A stretch of 64,000 nt of DNA from assembly GCA_002066995.1 (NCBI GenBank), contig MWTC01000041.1:110885-174884 (forward strand), read 5' to 3'. Origin of the DNA: Sphingobacteriales bacterium UTBCD1. Its GTDB lineage: Bacteria > Bacteroidota > Bacteroidia > Chitinophagales > Chitinophagaceae. A model generated the notes under the pieces. It was not told the origin of the DNA. It searched no databases and was given only the letters and a program-made list of their open reading frames with translations. Positions 42,638 to 51,834 of this stretch are shown piece after piece (the stretch's first letter is position 1; every line of letters starts with the position of its first letter). The position numbers were made by a program, and so were the translations under genes.

Positions 42638-45340
42638 TCAGCCCCTGCCGCTGTGGATCACATAACCTCTTAGTTCTTCGTAAAACTCTTTTGCCGCAAC
42701 AAGATCTTCCAGGTTCAGATGCATCCTGTATGTCCAGAGGTGCCTGTTATCTGCCGGTACATTGATACGTTCTTCATTCGGATCCTGCCTTCTCAAAGTG
42801 TCACTCATTCCCAAAATATCCTGCAGCAGGAAAATACTCCACATTGCAGGAGAGTACAAATTTTGTAAGACAATAGCCCTGTTGACCCAGGCTTCACAAT
42901 AAAACGGGGCATCCCCTACCTGGCCGAGCATATTATTAAAAAACCGTTGCGTCTTTTCCCGGTTCTCTTCCCACCAACCCCTGATCGTACTCATGTCGTG
43001 TGTGGAGGGAGTAACTACAGATAAATAATGTGCATACTCCGGGTTAAAGAACTCTGTACCCGGATCTTTTGGCATGCGTTGTATCTCCAGGCTGAGGATG
43101 CCCAATCGGTTCATCACATCCGGCACACAATGAGGTACCATTCCGAGATCTTCACCGCACATCAGCATATTCGTTGCTTCCTTCAACTGAGGCAGTTTAT
43201 GCATAGCTTCCCTTGACCAGAAATCATCCTGGCGGCGATAGAAATAATTGATATAAAGATTGTGCAGACGCTCCTGTTCAAACGGAATAAGATTTTTAAA
43301 GGAAAGATTTTTTTCCATACCGATGCGAAAATGGAAACGCTGTCCCTGCGAGCCTTCTTCTTCAAAAAGGAGCACATTGGAAATGAGATCATACAATCCC
43401 TGTTTGAGAATTTTGTTTTCCTCACTTTCCTCCTTGCCGATAAAAAAAAGTTCTGCTTTCCGTTGCGTATCAAATTCCGGAAGCAATTCATAGCCACCTG
43501 AGTCATTCATTTTCAAAAACCCTGTTTTCACCTTACCTGCAAGGTCACCGAAAATTTCCGCCAGCACATGGTCATTAATGAAAGGTTTAAGATAGCGATC
43601 AGGATCAAACCATATTCCATTCTCACCAAACTCCGAGATACCGACCGGGATAGCGGGAACAAAATGTCCCATAATCCCTTCTACAGAGTGTGAAGGAATG
43701 TACCAGATACGGAAAAAACCAAGGATATGATCTATACGGAAAGCATCAAAGTAATAACTCATCTGGGTGAAACGCTGTTTCCACCAATCGAAACCGGTTT
43801 CCTTCATACGCTTCCAGTTGTAAGCAGGGAATTCCCAGTTCTGGCCTTTGGCAGTGAAATCATCCGGCGGTGCACCTACCTGGCCTTTTCGGTCAAATAT
43901 TTCAGGAGCCATCCAGGCTTCACAACTGTTTCTGCTCACCCCGATCGGCAGATCGCCTTTCAGCGCTATTCCTTTTTTATGTGTATAAGCAACAGTTTCT
44001 TCTAACTGGCAGTGCAAATGAAATTGTATGAAATAATAAAATGCAATGTCCTTATAAGCCGGGGATTTGTGCGAACATAGCTTTTCAATTTCCTTTTTAT
44101 GATACTCTTTATGTGAATTCCACTGAATGAATGATGCTGTTCCGTATTTATCCCTTAAAAAGCAAAATGCTGCATACGAAACAAGCCAATGTGAATTATT
44201 TTCAAAAAATTTTTTAAAATCATCTGACTGCAATGTTTCTTCTCCCATTACTTCATACAAGTCCTTCAATGCGGAGTGTTTTAACTTCATGACCTGCTCA
44301 TGATCCACTGCCGGAAGCTTGTTCAGCTCTGTTCTTTGTTTTTTCAGTTTTTGAAGGATTGCCGGATGCTTCTTTCCGGCAAGAGAAAAAATATTTATAT
44401 AAATCGGGTGCAATGCAAATGCGGAGATAGCGGCATAAGGATAGGAATCAAAAGCAGTATGAGTGGCTGTCGTATCATTGACTGGCAGCAGCTGGATTAA
44501 TTTCAATCCGGATTTGGATGCCCAGTCTGCCAGTAATTTTATATCTGTAAATTCACCCACACCAAAGCTCTTCCTGCTGCGCAAACTGAATACAGGTATG
44601 GCCACCCCAGCCCCTTTCCAGGTATCATTAGGGATATGAACGAACCCATCGTGCAGGATATTGATCTTATTTCCGGATGCATCGCCATAAAGAAGACGGT
44701 TATTCCCTGATTCGTATCCTGTAAATTCTTTTTTCTTCAGGTCATACACGCCATACTTGTATGCTACCGGGAAACTGTCCGCCGAAAGATCCAGCCTGGT
44801 TTCATACCAGTCGTCTTTTAGTGAAAGTAATACCGGGCTTTCCGTGATCCACTCTCCAAGAGAAAGGGAACTCCCGACCAGGCAAATTGTTTCATTTTTT
44901 TTAAGTAAAGGTGCTTTTACCCTGAAGAGATGTGTAAAATTTTTCGGAGCAGCTTTTATGCCCCTTACTGTACTGCGCTTTTTCAGGAACACATTTTTGA
45001 ACGGCGCAGTAAAAAAAACATTTTCATATTCGCCGGTATGGTTCCATGTATCCACCAGTTGCACTTCATGAATTCCTTTTTTTACTACATTGATCTGGCG
45101 GTCATGCCCCCATTCCCATATTACTTCACCCTCTTTGTTTTTCAGGAAATATTTATACAGCACCGGCTCCGTGATGCTCTTTCTTTTTATGTTCAGAATG
45201 CATTGCCAGAATTCATCATTGAGGTATTCCATCGGCAGCGCCATTAAAGGATCTCCATTCCCTAATTCTTCCAGGTTGCCGCTGATCCAAAGGCTTTGTC
45301 CGTATTCAGTGTGGAATCTTAAATAAAACTGAAGTTTCAT
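42638..45340 (-). CDS. malQ: 4-alpha-glucanotransferase with two CBM20 domains (GH77)
   Basis: A 900-residue protein. Two N-terminal starch-binding CBM20-like domains (LQFYLRFHTEYGQSLWISGN and LLKKNETICLVGSSLSLGEW) precede the GH77 barrel. The barrel has GVAIPVFSLRSRKSFGVGEF, KLIQLLPVNDTTATHTAFDS, the nucleophile in FDAFRIDHILGFFRIW, the acid/base in MCGEDLGMVPHCVPDVM and the stabiliser in TPSTHDMSTIRGWW. It transfers alpha-1,4-glucan chains (maltodextrin or glycogen metabolism). The two-CBM20 layout is that of the DPE2-like type of Bacteroidota rather than E. coli MalQ. No glycogen genes are next to it. A -7 box lies 30 bases upstream. Confidence 0.93.
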   Translation of the reverse strand: MKLQFYLRFHTEYGQSLWISGNLEELGNGDPLMALPMEYLNDEFWQCILNIKRKSITEPVLYKYFLKNKEGEVIWEWGHDRQINVVKKGIHEVQLVDTWNHTGEYENVFFTAPFKNVFLKKRSTVRGIKAAPKNFTHLFRVKAPLLKKNETICLVGSSLSLGEWITESPVLLSLKDDWYETRLDLSADSFPVAYKYGVYDLKKKEFTGYESGNNRLLYGDASGNKINILHDGFVHIPNDTWKGAGVAIPVFSLRSRKSFGVGEFTDIKLLADWASKSGLKLIQLLPVNDTTATHTAFDSYPYAAISAFALHPIYINIFSLAGKKHPAILQKLKKQRTELNKLPAVDHEQVMKLKHSALKDLYEVMGEETLQSDDFKKFFENNSHWLVSYAAFCFLRDKYGTASFIQWNSHKEYHKKEIEKLCSHKSPAYKDIAFYYFIQFHLHCQLEETVAYTHKKGIALKGDLPIGVSRNSCEAWMAPEIFDRKGQVGAPPDDFTAKGQNWEFPAYNWKRMKETGFDWWKQRFTQMSYYFDAFRIDHILGFFRIWYIPSHSVEGIMGHFVPAIPVGISEFGENGIWFDPDRYLKPFINDHVLAEIFGDLAGKVKTGFLKMNDSGGYELLPEFDTQRKAELFFIGKEESEENKILKQGLYDLISNVLLFEEEGSQGQRFHFRIGMEKNLSFKNLIPFEQERLHNLYINYFYRRQDDFWSREAMHKLPQLKEATNMLMCGEDLGMVPHCVPDVMNRLGILSLEIQRMPKDPGTEFFNPEYAHYLSVVTPSTHDMSTIRGWWEENREKTQRFFNNMLGQVGDAPFYCEAWVNRAIVLQNLYSPAMWSIFLLQDILGMSDTLRRQDPNEERINVPADNRHLWTYRMHLNLEDLVAAKEFYEELRGYVIHSGRG

Positions 45341-45370
45341 AATGCAGCTAATTCCGTTGATTTAACTGCT

Positions 45371-45378
45371 CAAATATA
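45371..45378 (-). promoter_or_regulatory. -7 element TATATTTG of the glucanotransferase gene
   Basis: An exact match on the minus strand, 30 bases before ATG 45340. A 12-base palindrome, GTAATATATTAC (45400-45411), lies just upstream, at about the -33 region. Confidence 0.48.
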
Positions 45379-45535
45379 ATGTGTTCGTAAGACACTTTAG
45401 TAATATATTACAGAAAAGTATTTATTGCCGGTAACTGGTCACTTTTTTATTTCAGCAATCCCTAAATTGCAGCTAAAGGCTTGAAAACTAATTTTTTCTT
45501 TTAGAATCGTCTCTTTATTTTTGCGAAAATTCAAG

Positions 45536-45694
45536 ATGATGGAACAGAAAAGAAAAAACAAAGCTCTGTACTGGATCATATTTTTAATATCTACTGCCGG
45601 ATTTCTTTATGCCATTGACGTGCACTGGGTGTGGCTGATTTTCATATTACCGTTTGTAGCCACTTCGTTTGTTAAAGCAATGGACATCATATAA
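45536..45694 (+). CDS. Small membrane protein, 52 residues
   Basis: An ATG (or the next ATG at 45539) opens a 52-codon frame with a basic start (MMEQKRKNKALYW) and two hydrophobic segments (IIFLISTAGFLYAI and VWLIFILPFVATSFV). An exact -7 element, TATTTTTG (45516-45523), sits 12 bases before the start, which supports a real gene. I do not recognise a family. It precedes the YqaE-type gene by 82 bases, in the same direction. Confidence 0.55.
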   Translation: MMEQKRKNKALYWIIFLISTAGFLYAIDVHWVWLIFILPFVATSFVKAMDII

Positions 45695-45776
45695 CACAGT
45701 TGGCGGGCAATAAATGTGATCAAACTATCTATCACATTGGTTCCTTATCGTAAACTTTTTAATCAAATTAACTGCT

Positions 45777-46199
45777 ATGAAAAAAACAATCTTAATTCTT
45801 ACCATTCTGCTTAGCGCAATGAGCGTGGCCTCTGTAAACATTAATGCCTCCGTAATTGTTCCATCTGCCACTTCTTCAATAGTGCCCGGTGATCCTGATC
45901 CCGCTGCAGTGAAATCTGCGCTCAAAGATTTCAGGAACCTGTCTAAAAAAGAAAAGAAAGAACGGATTAAAGAAGTCAAGACACTGATCAAACATTATAA
46001 AGCAGAGAAGAAGTCATCAGCTGAGGGAAGCGATAATACGGTATTACTCGCCATACTCGCCATCCTGTTACCGCCACTGGCCGTTTATCTTCACCAGGGT
46101 GAGATCAACAGCAAATTCTGGATAGATCTGCTGCTGACCATCATCTTCTGGTTGCCCGGTGTGGTCTATGCACTGATAGTTATCTTTGGGAATAATTAA
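45777..46199 (+). CDS. YqaE/Pmp3 family membrane protein with N-terminal extension
   Basis: A 140-residue protein. The C-terminal 50 residues are the Pmp3/YqaE two-helix unit (LLAILAILLPPLAVYLHQGE, WIDLLLTIIFWLPGVVYALIVIF). Unlike the classic 50-60-residue members it has a signal-like N-terminus (KKTILILTILLSAMSVASVN) and a charged, helical, Lys-rich section between (FRNLSKKEKKERIKEVKTL). Such longer forms are seen in Bacteroidota. Pmp3-type proteins affect membrane potential and stress tolerance in yeast; the role here is unknown. A bulged hairpin with T run follows at 46217. Confidence 0.85.
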   Translation: MKKTILILTILLSAMSVASVNINASVIVPSATSSIVPGDPDPAAVKSALKDFRNLSKKEKKERIKEVKTLIKHYKAEKKSSAEGSDNTVLLAILAILLPPLAVYLHQGEINSKFWIDLLLTIIFWLPGVVYALIVIFGNN

Positions 46200-46216
46200 T
46201 TTTTTTCAAAAAAGGA

Positions 46217-46246
46217 AAAGCCGGGTGATAACAATACCGGTTTTTT
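46217..46246 (+). terminator. Possible terminator after the YqaE-type gene
   Basis: AAAAG-CCGG (46217-46224) can pair with ACCGG-TTTT (46236-46244) with a bulge, ending in a T run to 46246. A weaker stem than the other terminators. Confidence 0.5.
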
Positions 46247-46297
46247 CATTTCTGCATACCTTTACATACATCCTATTATCGAACCTAAACTTCAAAT

Positions 46298-48250
46298 ATG
46301 AAAGCAAGACTAAGTTTATTAATTGCCCTGATTCCGGCAACTCTTTTTTCTTTCGGGCAACAATATTCAAATCTCAGTTTTTCTCCCGCACAACCCAAAC
46401 CGGGAGATAAAATACATTTCGAATATTCAACAACAGGCACCGTGCTCGGAGGTGAAGCATCATTTGACGCCATTGCCTATATCAGCGATGGGGAAGTGAG
46501 GGCACAGGAAGTGAAACTGAAAGGGAGCGGTACCAACTGGTCCGGCGACATCATTACAAACGATTCTACCAAAGCTGTATTTCTTGTTTTTAAAAAAGAC
46601 GAGGCTATAGATAATAATAAAGACCAGGGATATTATCTGCTGATGTATTCAAATGGCGAACCGGTGAAGGGAGCATACATTGCGATCGCTGAATTCAATA
46701 GCAGTTTCGGCTCATTCTTTGCAAATATAAAAAGCGATCCTGCAGCTGCCCTGGAACTTTACAACAAAGATTTCAGCCGATATCCTGATCTGAAAGCAAA
46801 GAACCTCGCTTCATATACCGGCTTGCTGATGCGTGCAGACAAAGCCACTGCAAAAGAGAAAGCACAGCCTCTGATAGATGAGCTGGAAGCAAAACAAAAC
46901 AAGTCCGAAAGTGATTACCTGGCACTGATGAATACATACCAAAGATTAGGCAATAAAGAAACCGCAGGTAAACTGAAAGAAGAAGCTATCAAAAAATTTC
47001 CCAAAGGTACTCTCGCATCAAATGAAAAGCTGAATGCCTTTTATTCTGAAACCGACCTGAAGAAAAAACAATCCTTATTAACCGCTTACCTGAAGAACAA
47101 CCCGGCAAAAACAAATAAGGAAAAAAGTGCAGTGAATGGCCTGTACGCCGCAATGGCTTCTGCTGCCCTTTCTAAAAAGAACTGGCCGCTATTCAAACAA
47201 TACACTGCACGTATAACTGATAAGGCAATGCTGGCCAGCCCGTACAACAGTGCAGCATGGGCACTATCCGGAGAAAGCCTGGAAAGCAAAGTCAGTAAAA
47301 GTGATCTCCAACTGGCAAAGGAATTTGCTTCAAAAGCGGTTGCAAATCTGAAAGCTTCACTGGAAAATCCTAAGAGCAGGCCTGTTTATTATACGGAGAA
47401 AGAATACAAGAAGAATTCAAAATATTCAGTGGGTGCATACAGTGACACCTATGCACTCATTCTCTGGAAGCTGGGAGAAAAGAAGGAAGCTTATAAAATA
47501 CAGGAAGCTGCAGTGAAAGATATGAACTTAAGCGACCAGGAGGCTAATGAAAGATTCATTGTTTACAAAGAGCAACTACAGGGCCCCAAAGCTGTTAAAG
47601 ATGAATTAGAGAACCTTATGAAAGAAGGTAAGTCATCTCCGAAAATGAAAGATATCCTGAAAAAGGCGTATCTCTCCGAAGGTCATACTGAAACAGAATA
47701 TACAAGCTACATTGAGGGACTGCAAAAAGAATACAGGGCAAAACTCAAAGAAGAGGTCATCAAGAAAATGATCAATGAAGCAGCACCTGCTTTTGCATTG
47801 CAGGACTTTTCAGGGAACACCGTTTCACTTGCCGATCTGAAAGGAAAAGTGGTGATAGCAGATTTCTGGGCAACCTGGTGCGGCCCCTGTAAAGCGTCTT
47901 TCCCTGCCATGCAAACAGCAGTAAATAAATATAAAGATGATCCGGAAGTTAAATTTGTCTTTGTAGATAGCTGGGAAAGTAAAAAGCCCGATGAGATGCT
48001 GAAAGGTGCAGACGAGTTCATTAAGAAAAATAATTACACTTTTCATGTTTTGCTGGATACAGAAGATAAAGTGATCGGCAGCTACGGCGTGGAAGGAATC
48101 CCCACAAAATTTGTAATAGATCCTGCAGGCAGAATCCGTTTTAAATCCATAGGTTATGACGGCAGCGCTGATAAGTTAGTGGACGAAATGTCGGCAGTCA
48201 TTGATGTTTTAAAATCGGGTGTTGTAAAAGGAGAGCAAAAATCCTTCTGA
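46298..48250 (+). CDS. TlpA-type thioredoxin-domain protein with helical repeats
   Basis: The 650-residue protein has a signal peptide (MKARLSLLIALIPATLFSFGQ). Next is an Ig-like beta domain (YSNLSFSPAQPKPGDKIHFE), then a long helical region of TPR-like repeats (residues about 150-470), and a C-terminal TlpA/thioredoxin domain with FWATWCGPCKASFP, where CGPC is the active site, and GVEGIPTKFVIDPAGRI. It is an exported disulfide reductase or oxidoreductase, probably acting on periplasmic proteins. The partner is not known. Confidence 0.9.
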   Translation: MKARLSLLIALIPATLFSFGQQYSNLSFSPAQPKPGDKIHFEYSTTGTVLGGEASFDAIAYISDGEVRAQEVKLKGSGTNWSGDIITNDSTKAVFLVFKKDEAIDNNKDQGYYLLMYSNGEPVKGAYIAIAEFNSSFGSFFANIKSDPAAALELYNKDFSRYPDLKAKNLASYTGLLMRADKATAKEKAQPLIDELEAKQNKSESDYLALMNTYQRLGNKETAGKLKEEAIKKFPKGTLASNEKLNAFYSETDLKKKQSLLTAYLKNNPAKTNKEKSAVNGLYAAMASAALSKKNWPLFKQYTARITDKAMLASPYNSAAWALSGESLESKVSKSDLQLAKEFASKAVANLKASLENPKSRPVYYTEKEYKKNSKYSVGAYSDTYALILWKLGEKKEAYKIQEAAVKDMNLSDQEANERFIVYKEQLQGPKAVKDELENLMKEGKSSPKMKDILKKAYLSEGHTETEYTSYIEGLQKEYRAKLKEEVIKKMINEAAPAFALQDFSGNTVSLADLKGKVVIADFWATWCGPCKASFPAMQTAVNKYKDDPEVKFVFVDSWESKKPDEMLKGADEFIKKNNYTFHVLLDTEDKVIGSYGVEGIPTKFVIDPAGRIRFKSIGYDGSADKLVDEMSAVIDVLKSGVVKGEQKSF

Positions 48251-48269
48251 GTATTTTTAAACAAATTGA

Positions 48270-48310
48270 AAATAGCTGCTGTCTAGTTCAGGCATCAGCT
48301 ATTTTTATTT
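48270..48310 (+). terminator. Terminator after the TlpA-type gene
   Basis: AAATAGCTG (48270-48278) and CAGCTATTT (48296-48304), 17-base loop, followed by a T-rich tract. Confidence 0.78.
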
Positions 48311-48464
48311 CCCGTTTACCCGCTTTTTCTGCAAATTAATTTCTTGTTAACAGGAATAAGTAAATGTTGAATTGTCCTAATTTAACTGGCTTTTTTTTAC
48401 TTCAGGACCTGTTAAAACTCTTTTTTCAATTTTATTAAATTCTTTTAAACGAAAACCAACGATT

Positions 48465-49031
48465 ATGAAAAAGTTTATCGCCATCGCTTCGATGGCATTA
48501 TTATTCACAGCCTGTAATACAAAAAAATCAGGCGGCAATGAATCTACTTCCCCAGGCACGGAAACATCTGCTCAGGTGAAAGACATCAATTCGCCATACC
48601 CGGTGAATTATTCTTCAAAGTTTGTTATGGATGATCCCAAAAATGCTGAAACACTTTTGAGCCTCTGGAAAGATTTTGACAATGGAACCCTTGCCGGTTC
48701 CAAAGACAAGTTTTCCGATACAGTGGAGATGCATTTTGCCGACGGATCCAGTATCAGGGTATCCAGGGACAGCCTGTTAGCAACGGCACAGAAAGAAAGA
48801 TCTTCTTTCAAATCCGTGGTAAGCAGTGTGGACGCCATTATGGCTGTAAAAAGCACTGATAAAAATGAACATTGGGCATTGATCTGGGGAATGGAAAAAG
48901 TAACTGACGCCAAAGGTAAATCAGACTCATCGCATATACAGGAAACATGGAGATTTGACAGCACGGGCAGAGCAAACTTCATGGAACAATTCAGGCGAGC
49001 CCCCACCCCACCGAAAATGATGAAAAAATAA
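48465..49031 (+). CDS. Lipoprotein, probable NTF2/DUF4440-like fold
   Basis: A 188-residue protein with a lipoprotein signal (MKKFIAIASMALLFTACN; lipobox FTAC). The mature part (LLSLWKDFDNGTLAGSKDKFSDTVEMHFADGSSIRVSRDSLL, HWALIWGMEKVTDAKGKSD, HIQETWRFDSTGRANFMEQF) has the length and pattern of an SnoaL/NTF2-like domain, an inference from the W-x-x-x-D-F and the terminal HIQETWRF strand. No catalytic residues can be assigned. The function is unknown. Confidence 0.68.
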   Translation: MKKFIAIASMALLFTACNTKKSGGNESTSPGTETSAQVKDINSPYPVNYSSKFVMDDPKNAETLLSLWKDFDNGTLAGSKDKFSDTVEMHFADGSSIRVSRDSLLATAQKERSSFKSVVSSVDAIMAVKSTDKNEHWALIWGMEKVTDAKGKSDSSHIQETWRFDSTGRANFMEQFRRAPTPPKMMKK

Positions 49032-49492
49032 TTCTATCATAGAGGCTATCTTAATGTGTTTGCCTGTAAAACAAACGGGGCAACCTTGTTGAATGCTCCT
49101 GCAATAGGTTTTTGATAACTTTTTCAACGTTTTGGCAATATAACTATTAAGGCAGCCTCTTTTTTTTACACTCAATTTTCTAATTTCAGTTACCATTCGT
49201 ATTAAGCTAAACCGTCATTTACTTTCAGAAAATTTCCGGAAAAGATATTAGATAAAACGGAGCTGTTTCATTTTTTAAGAAAAGATTCATTCATGTTCTT
49301 CAATGAAAGATATTTCCTTGTACCTGTCCTCCAAAATAAATGCAATTGTACGAAACGCCTATGCCTGTGAAATCCTTTTGTAATCTGCTCAGATATCAGG
49401 ACAGAATTTGAGAGAATAAGGAAATGTTTCTTTCTATCACCGGCTTTATATACTTGCCAGTCTGATTTTTTTCCCGAATTCGACAGCCTTCT

Positions 49493-49516
49493 TGTTTATA
49501 CTGTTTTGTATAAACA
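49493..49516. promoter_or_regulatory. Inverted repeat over the suf promoter, candidate Rrf2 operator
   Basis: TGTTTATAC (49493-49501), six-base spacer, GTATAAACA (49508-49516): nine-base perfect arms. It covers the -33 TTTG (49505-49508), so a protein bound here would block transcription. The operon's own last gene encodes an Rrf2 regulator, the obvious candidate ligand. Binding is inferred. Confidence 0.6.
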
Positions 49517-49535
49517 GTTGGTTAAGGTAACTTTG
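49505..49535 (+). promoter_or_regulatory. suf operon promoter: TTTG-N19-TAACTTTG
   Basis: TTTG at 49505-49508, exact 19-base spacer, TAACTTTG at 49528-49535. This is a full match to the Bacteroidota promoter consensus and the best promoter in the window. The implied leader to sufB ATG 49569 is about 29 bases. Confidence 0.75.
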
Positions 49536-49568
49536 CAGTTGATTCACATAAACTTAAAAATTATTGGA

Positions 49569-51017
49569 ATGGCCGATGAGATGCAGCTACTCGAAGAACG
49601 GGTAAACAGGGAATACGAATACGGATTTTCTACTGATATTGAAACAGATACAGCGCCAAAAGGCCTGAACGAAGATATTATCAGGCTGATCTCCAGGAAA
49701 AAACACGAACCGGAATGGTTGCTGGAGTGGAGACTTAAAGCTTTCCGCCACTGGGAGAAAATGACCATGCCCAAATGGGCAAACCTTCAATACCCGGAGA
49801 TCAACTTCCAGGACATCATTTATTATGCCGCGCCAAAAACCAAGAAGGCAAAGCCAGGGAAGCTGGACGAAGTGGATCCCGAGTTGCTGAAGACACTGGA
49901 TAAACTCGGTATCAGCCTTAACGAACAGAAGAGGCTCACCGGCGTAGCGGTGGATGTGGTGATGGACAGTGTGTCGGTGGCGACCACTTTCCAGGAACAG
50001 CTTGCTGAAAAAGGGATAATTTTCTGTGCAATAAGTGAAGCAGTACAAAAGCATCCCGACCTGCTGAGAAGATACCTCGGTACGGTGGTGCCCATGACCG
50101 ATAATTTTTTTGCAGCTCTTAATTCTGCAGTCTTTACCGACGGATCTTTCTGTTATATTCCCAAAGGCGTACGCTGCCCGATGGAGCTATCCACTTACTT
50201 CCGCATCAACAAAGAGAACTCGGGACAGTTTGAACGCACACTGATCATTGCGGAAGATGGCGCTTATGTAAGTTACCTGGAAGGATGCACTGCTCCCCGC
50301 CGTGACGAAAATCAATTGCATGCTGCCATTGTAGAGATAGTTGCCATGGGGCATGCCGAAGTAAAATATTCTACGGTACAAAACTGGTACCCGGGCGATG
50401 ATGCAGGGAAAGGCGGCATTTACAATTTCGTTACCAAAAGAGGTATCTGCAAAGGAAACAATTCCAAAATTTCATGGACACAGGTGGAGACCGGTTCTGC
50501 CATCACCTGGAAATATCCGAGTGTGATCTTAAAAGGCGATAATAGCATCGGTGAATTCTATTCGGTGGCGCTCACAACAAAATTCCAGCAGGCTGACACC
50601 GGAACAAAAATGCATCATATAGGAAAGAACACAAGAAGCAGGATCGTTTCCAAAGGCATCAGTGCAGGGAAATCGCAAAACAGCTACCGCGGATTGGTAA
50701 AAGTGGCAAAGACCGCTGAGAATGCAAGGAATTTTTCTCAATGTGATTCATTACTTCTCGGTGATAAATGCGGTGCACATACTTTTCCTTACATAGAATC
50801 CAAAAACAATACAGCGGTGGTGGAACACGAGGCCACTACTTCCAAGATTGGCGAAGACCAGCTCTTCTACTGCGAGCAGCGGGGACTGGATGCCGAGAAA
50901 GCAGTAGCGCTAATCGTTACGGGTTTTGCAAAAGAAGTAATGAACAACCTGCCGATGGAGTTTGCCGTGGAAGCACAAAAACTCCTGGCAGTAAGCCTGG
51001 AAGGAAGTGTAGGTTAA
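49569..51017 (+). CDS. sufB: Fe-S cluster assembly protein SufB
   Basis: The 482-residue scaffold subunit begins [20 protein letters not shown]; the frame is open further upstream to 49506 but lies in the promoter leader, so ATG 49569 is used. Family segments include [73 protein letters not shown] and [21 protein letters not shown]. SufB forms the SufBC2D complex that builds clusters in the cytoplasm. It is the first gene of the operon. Confidence 0.97.
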   Translation: MADEMQLLEERVNREYEYGFSTDIETDTAPKGLNEDIIRLISRKKHEPEWLLEWRLKAFRHWEKMTMPKWANLQYPEINFQDIIYYAAPKTKKAKPGKLDEVDPELLKTLDKLGISLNEQKRLTGVAVDVVMDSVSVATTFQEQLAEKGIIFCAISEAVQKHPDLLRRYLGTVVPMTDNFFAALNSAVFTDGSFCYIPKGVRCPMELSTYFRINKENSGQFERTLIIAEDGAYVSYLEGCTAPRRDENQLHAAIVEIVAMGHAEVKYSTVQNWYPGDDAGKGGIYNFVTKRGICKGNNSKISWTQVETGSAITWKYPSVILKGDNSIGEFYSVALTTKFQQADTGTKMHHIGKNTRSRIVSKGISAGKSQNSYRGLVKVAKTAENARNFSQCDSLLLGDKCGAHTFPYIESKNNTAVVEHEATTSKIGEDQLFYCEQRGLDAEKAVALIVTGFAKEVMNNLPMEFAVEAQKLLAVSLEGSVG

Positions 51018-51054
51018 AAAATATTTAGTCAAATGATCAAAACTCAAAATACAA

Positions 51055-51819
51055 ATGTTATCAATCAAGAACATCCATGCATCCATTGACGGGAAGCAGA
51101 TTTTAAAAGGACTGAACCTGGAGATAAAACCCGGAGAAGTACATGCCATCATGGGCCCGAACGGATCCGGGAAAAGTACATTGGCTTCCGTGCTGGCAGG
51201 AAGAGAAGAATATGAAGTAACCGAAGGCAGCGTTGAATTTGAAGGAAAAAATCTTCTGGAACTTTCTCCTGAAGAAAGAGCCAAGGAAGGATTGTTCCTC
51301 GCCTTTCAGTATCCGGTGGAAATACCCGGCGTCAGCACCACCAATTTCATCAAAGCTGCATTGAATGAAAAAAGAAAATACCAGGGGCTGGAACCTCTGG
51401 ATGCGGCAAGCTTTTTAAAACTGCTGAGAGAAAAAGCCGCCTTGCTGGAACTCGACAAGTCATTACTCAGCCGCTCACTGAATGAAGGATTTTCCGGGGG
51501 AGAAAAGAAAAGGAATGAGATCTTCCAGATGGCGGTACTGGACCCCAAGCTCACTATCCTGGATGAGACAGATAGCGGATTGGACATTGACGCATTGAGA
51601 ATTGTTGCCAAAGGCGTGAACACACTTCATAATGCCGATCACTCCATCATTGTGATCACACACTATCAGCGCTTGCTCAATTACCTGCAGCCCGATTTTG
51701 TGCATGTGCTGATGAACGGCCGTATTGTAAAATCAGGCGGAAAAGAACTGGCGCTGGAGCTGGAAGAAAAAGGATATGATTTCATCAAAGAAGAATTACA
51801 GGAATCACTGACCGCATAA
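51055..51819 (+). CDS. sufC: Fe-S cluster assembly ATPase SufC
   Basis: A 254-residue ABC-type ATPase without membrane domain. Walker A is GPNGSGKST, the signature is LNEGFSGGEKKRNEIFQ, and Walker B is KLTILDETDSGLDIDAL, with the switch histidine in IVITHYQRLL. These are the specific SufC forms. It drives conformational change of SufB-SufD. Start lies 37 bases after sufB. Confidence 0.97.
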   Translation: MLSIKNIHASIDGKQILKGLNLEIKPGEVHAIMGPNGSGKSTLASVLAGREEYEVTEGSVEFEGKNLLELSPEERAKEGLFLAFQYPVEIPGVSTTNFIKAALNEKRKYQGLEPLDAASFLKLLREKAALLELDKSLLSRSLNEGFSGGEKKRNEIFQMAVLDPKLTILDETDSGLDIDALRIVAKGVNTLHNADHSIIVITHYQRLLNYLQPDFVHVLMNGRIVKSGGKELALELEEKGYDFIKEELQESLTA

Positions 51820-51834
51820 TCATATAAACTGATA

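Larger units (their letters stand above)
49032..49568 (+). other. Upstream region of the SUF operon (537 bp)
   Basis: The left 450 bp contains no convincing gene or terminator. The right end carries the suf promoter and operator-like dyad described separately. Confidence 0.55.

Noticed and set aside
48927..49196. An 89-codon minus-strand frame overlapping the end of the lipoprotein gene
   Set aside because: Partly antisense, no recognisable domain.
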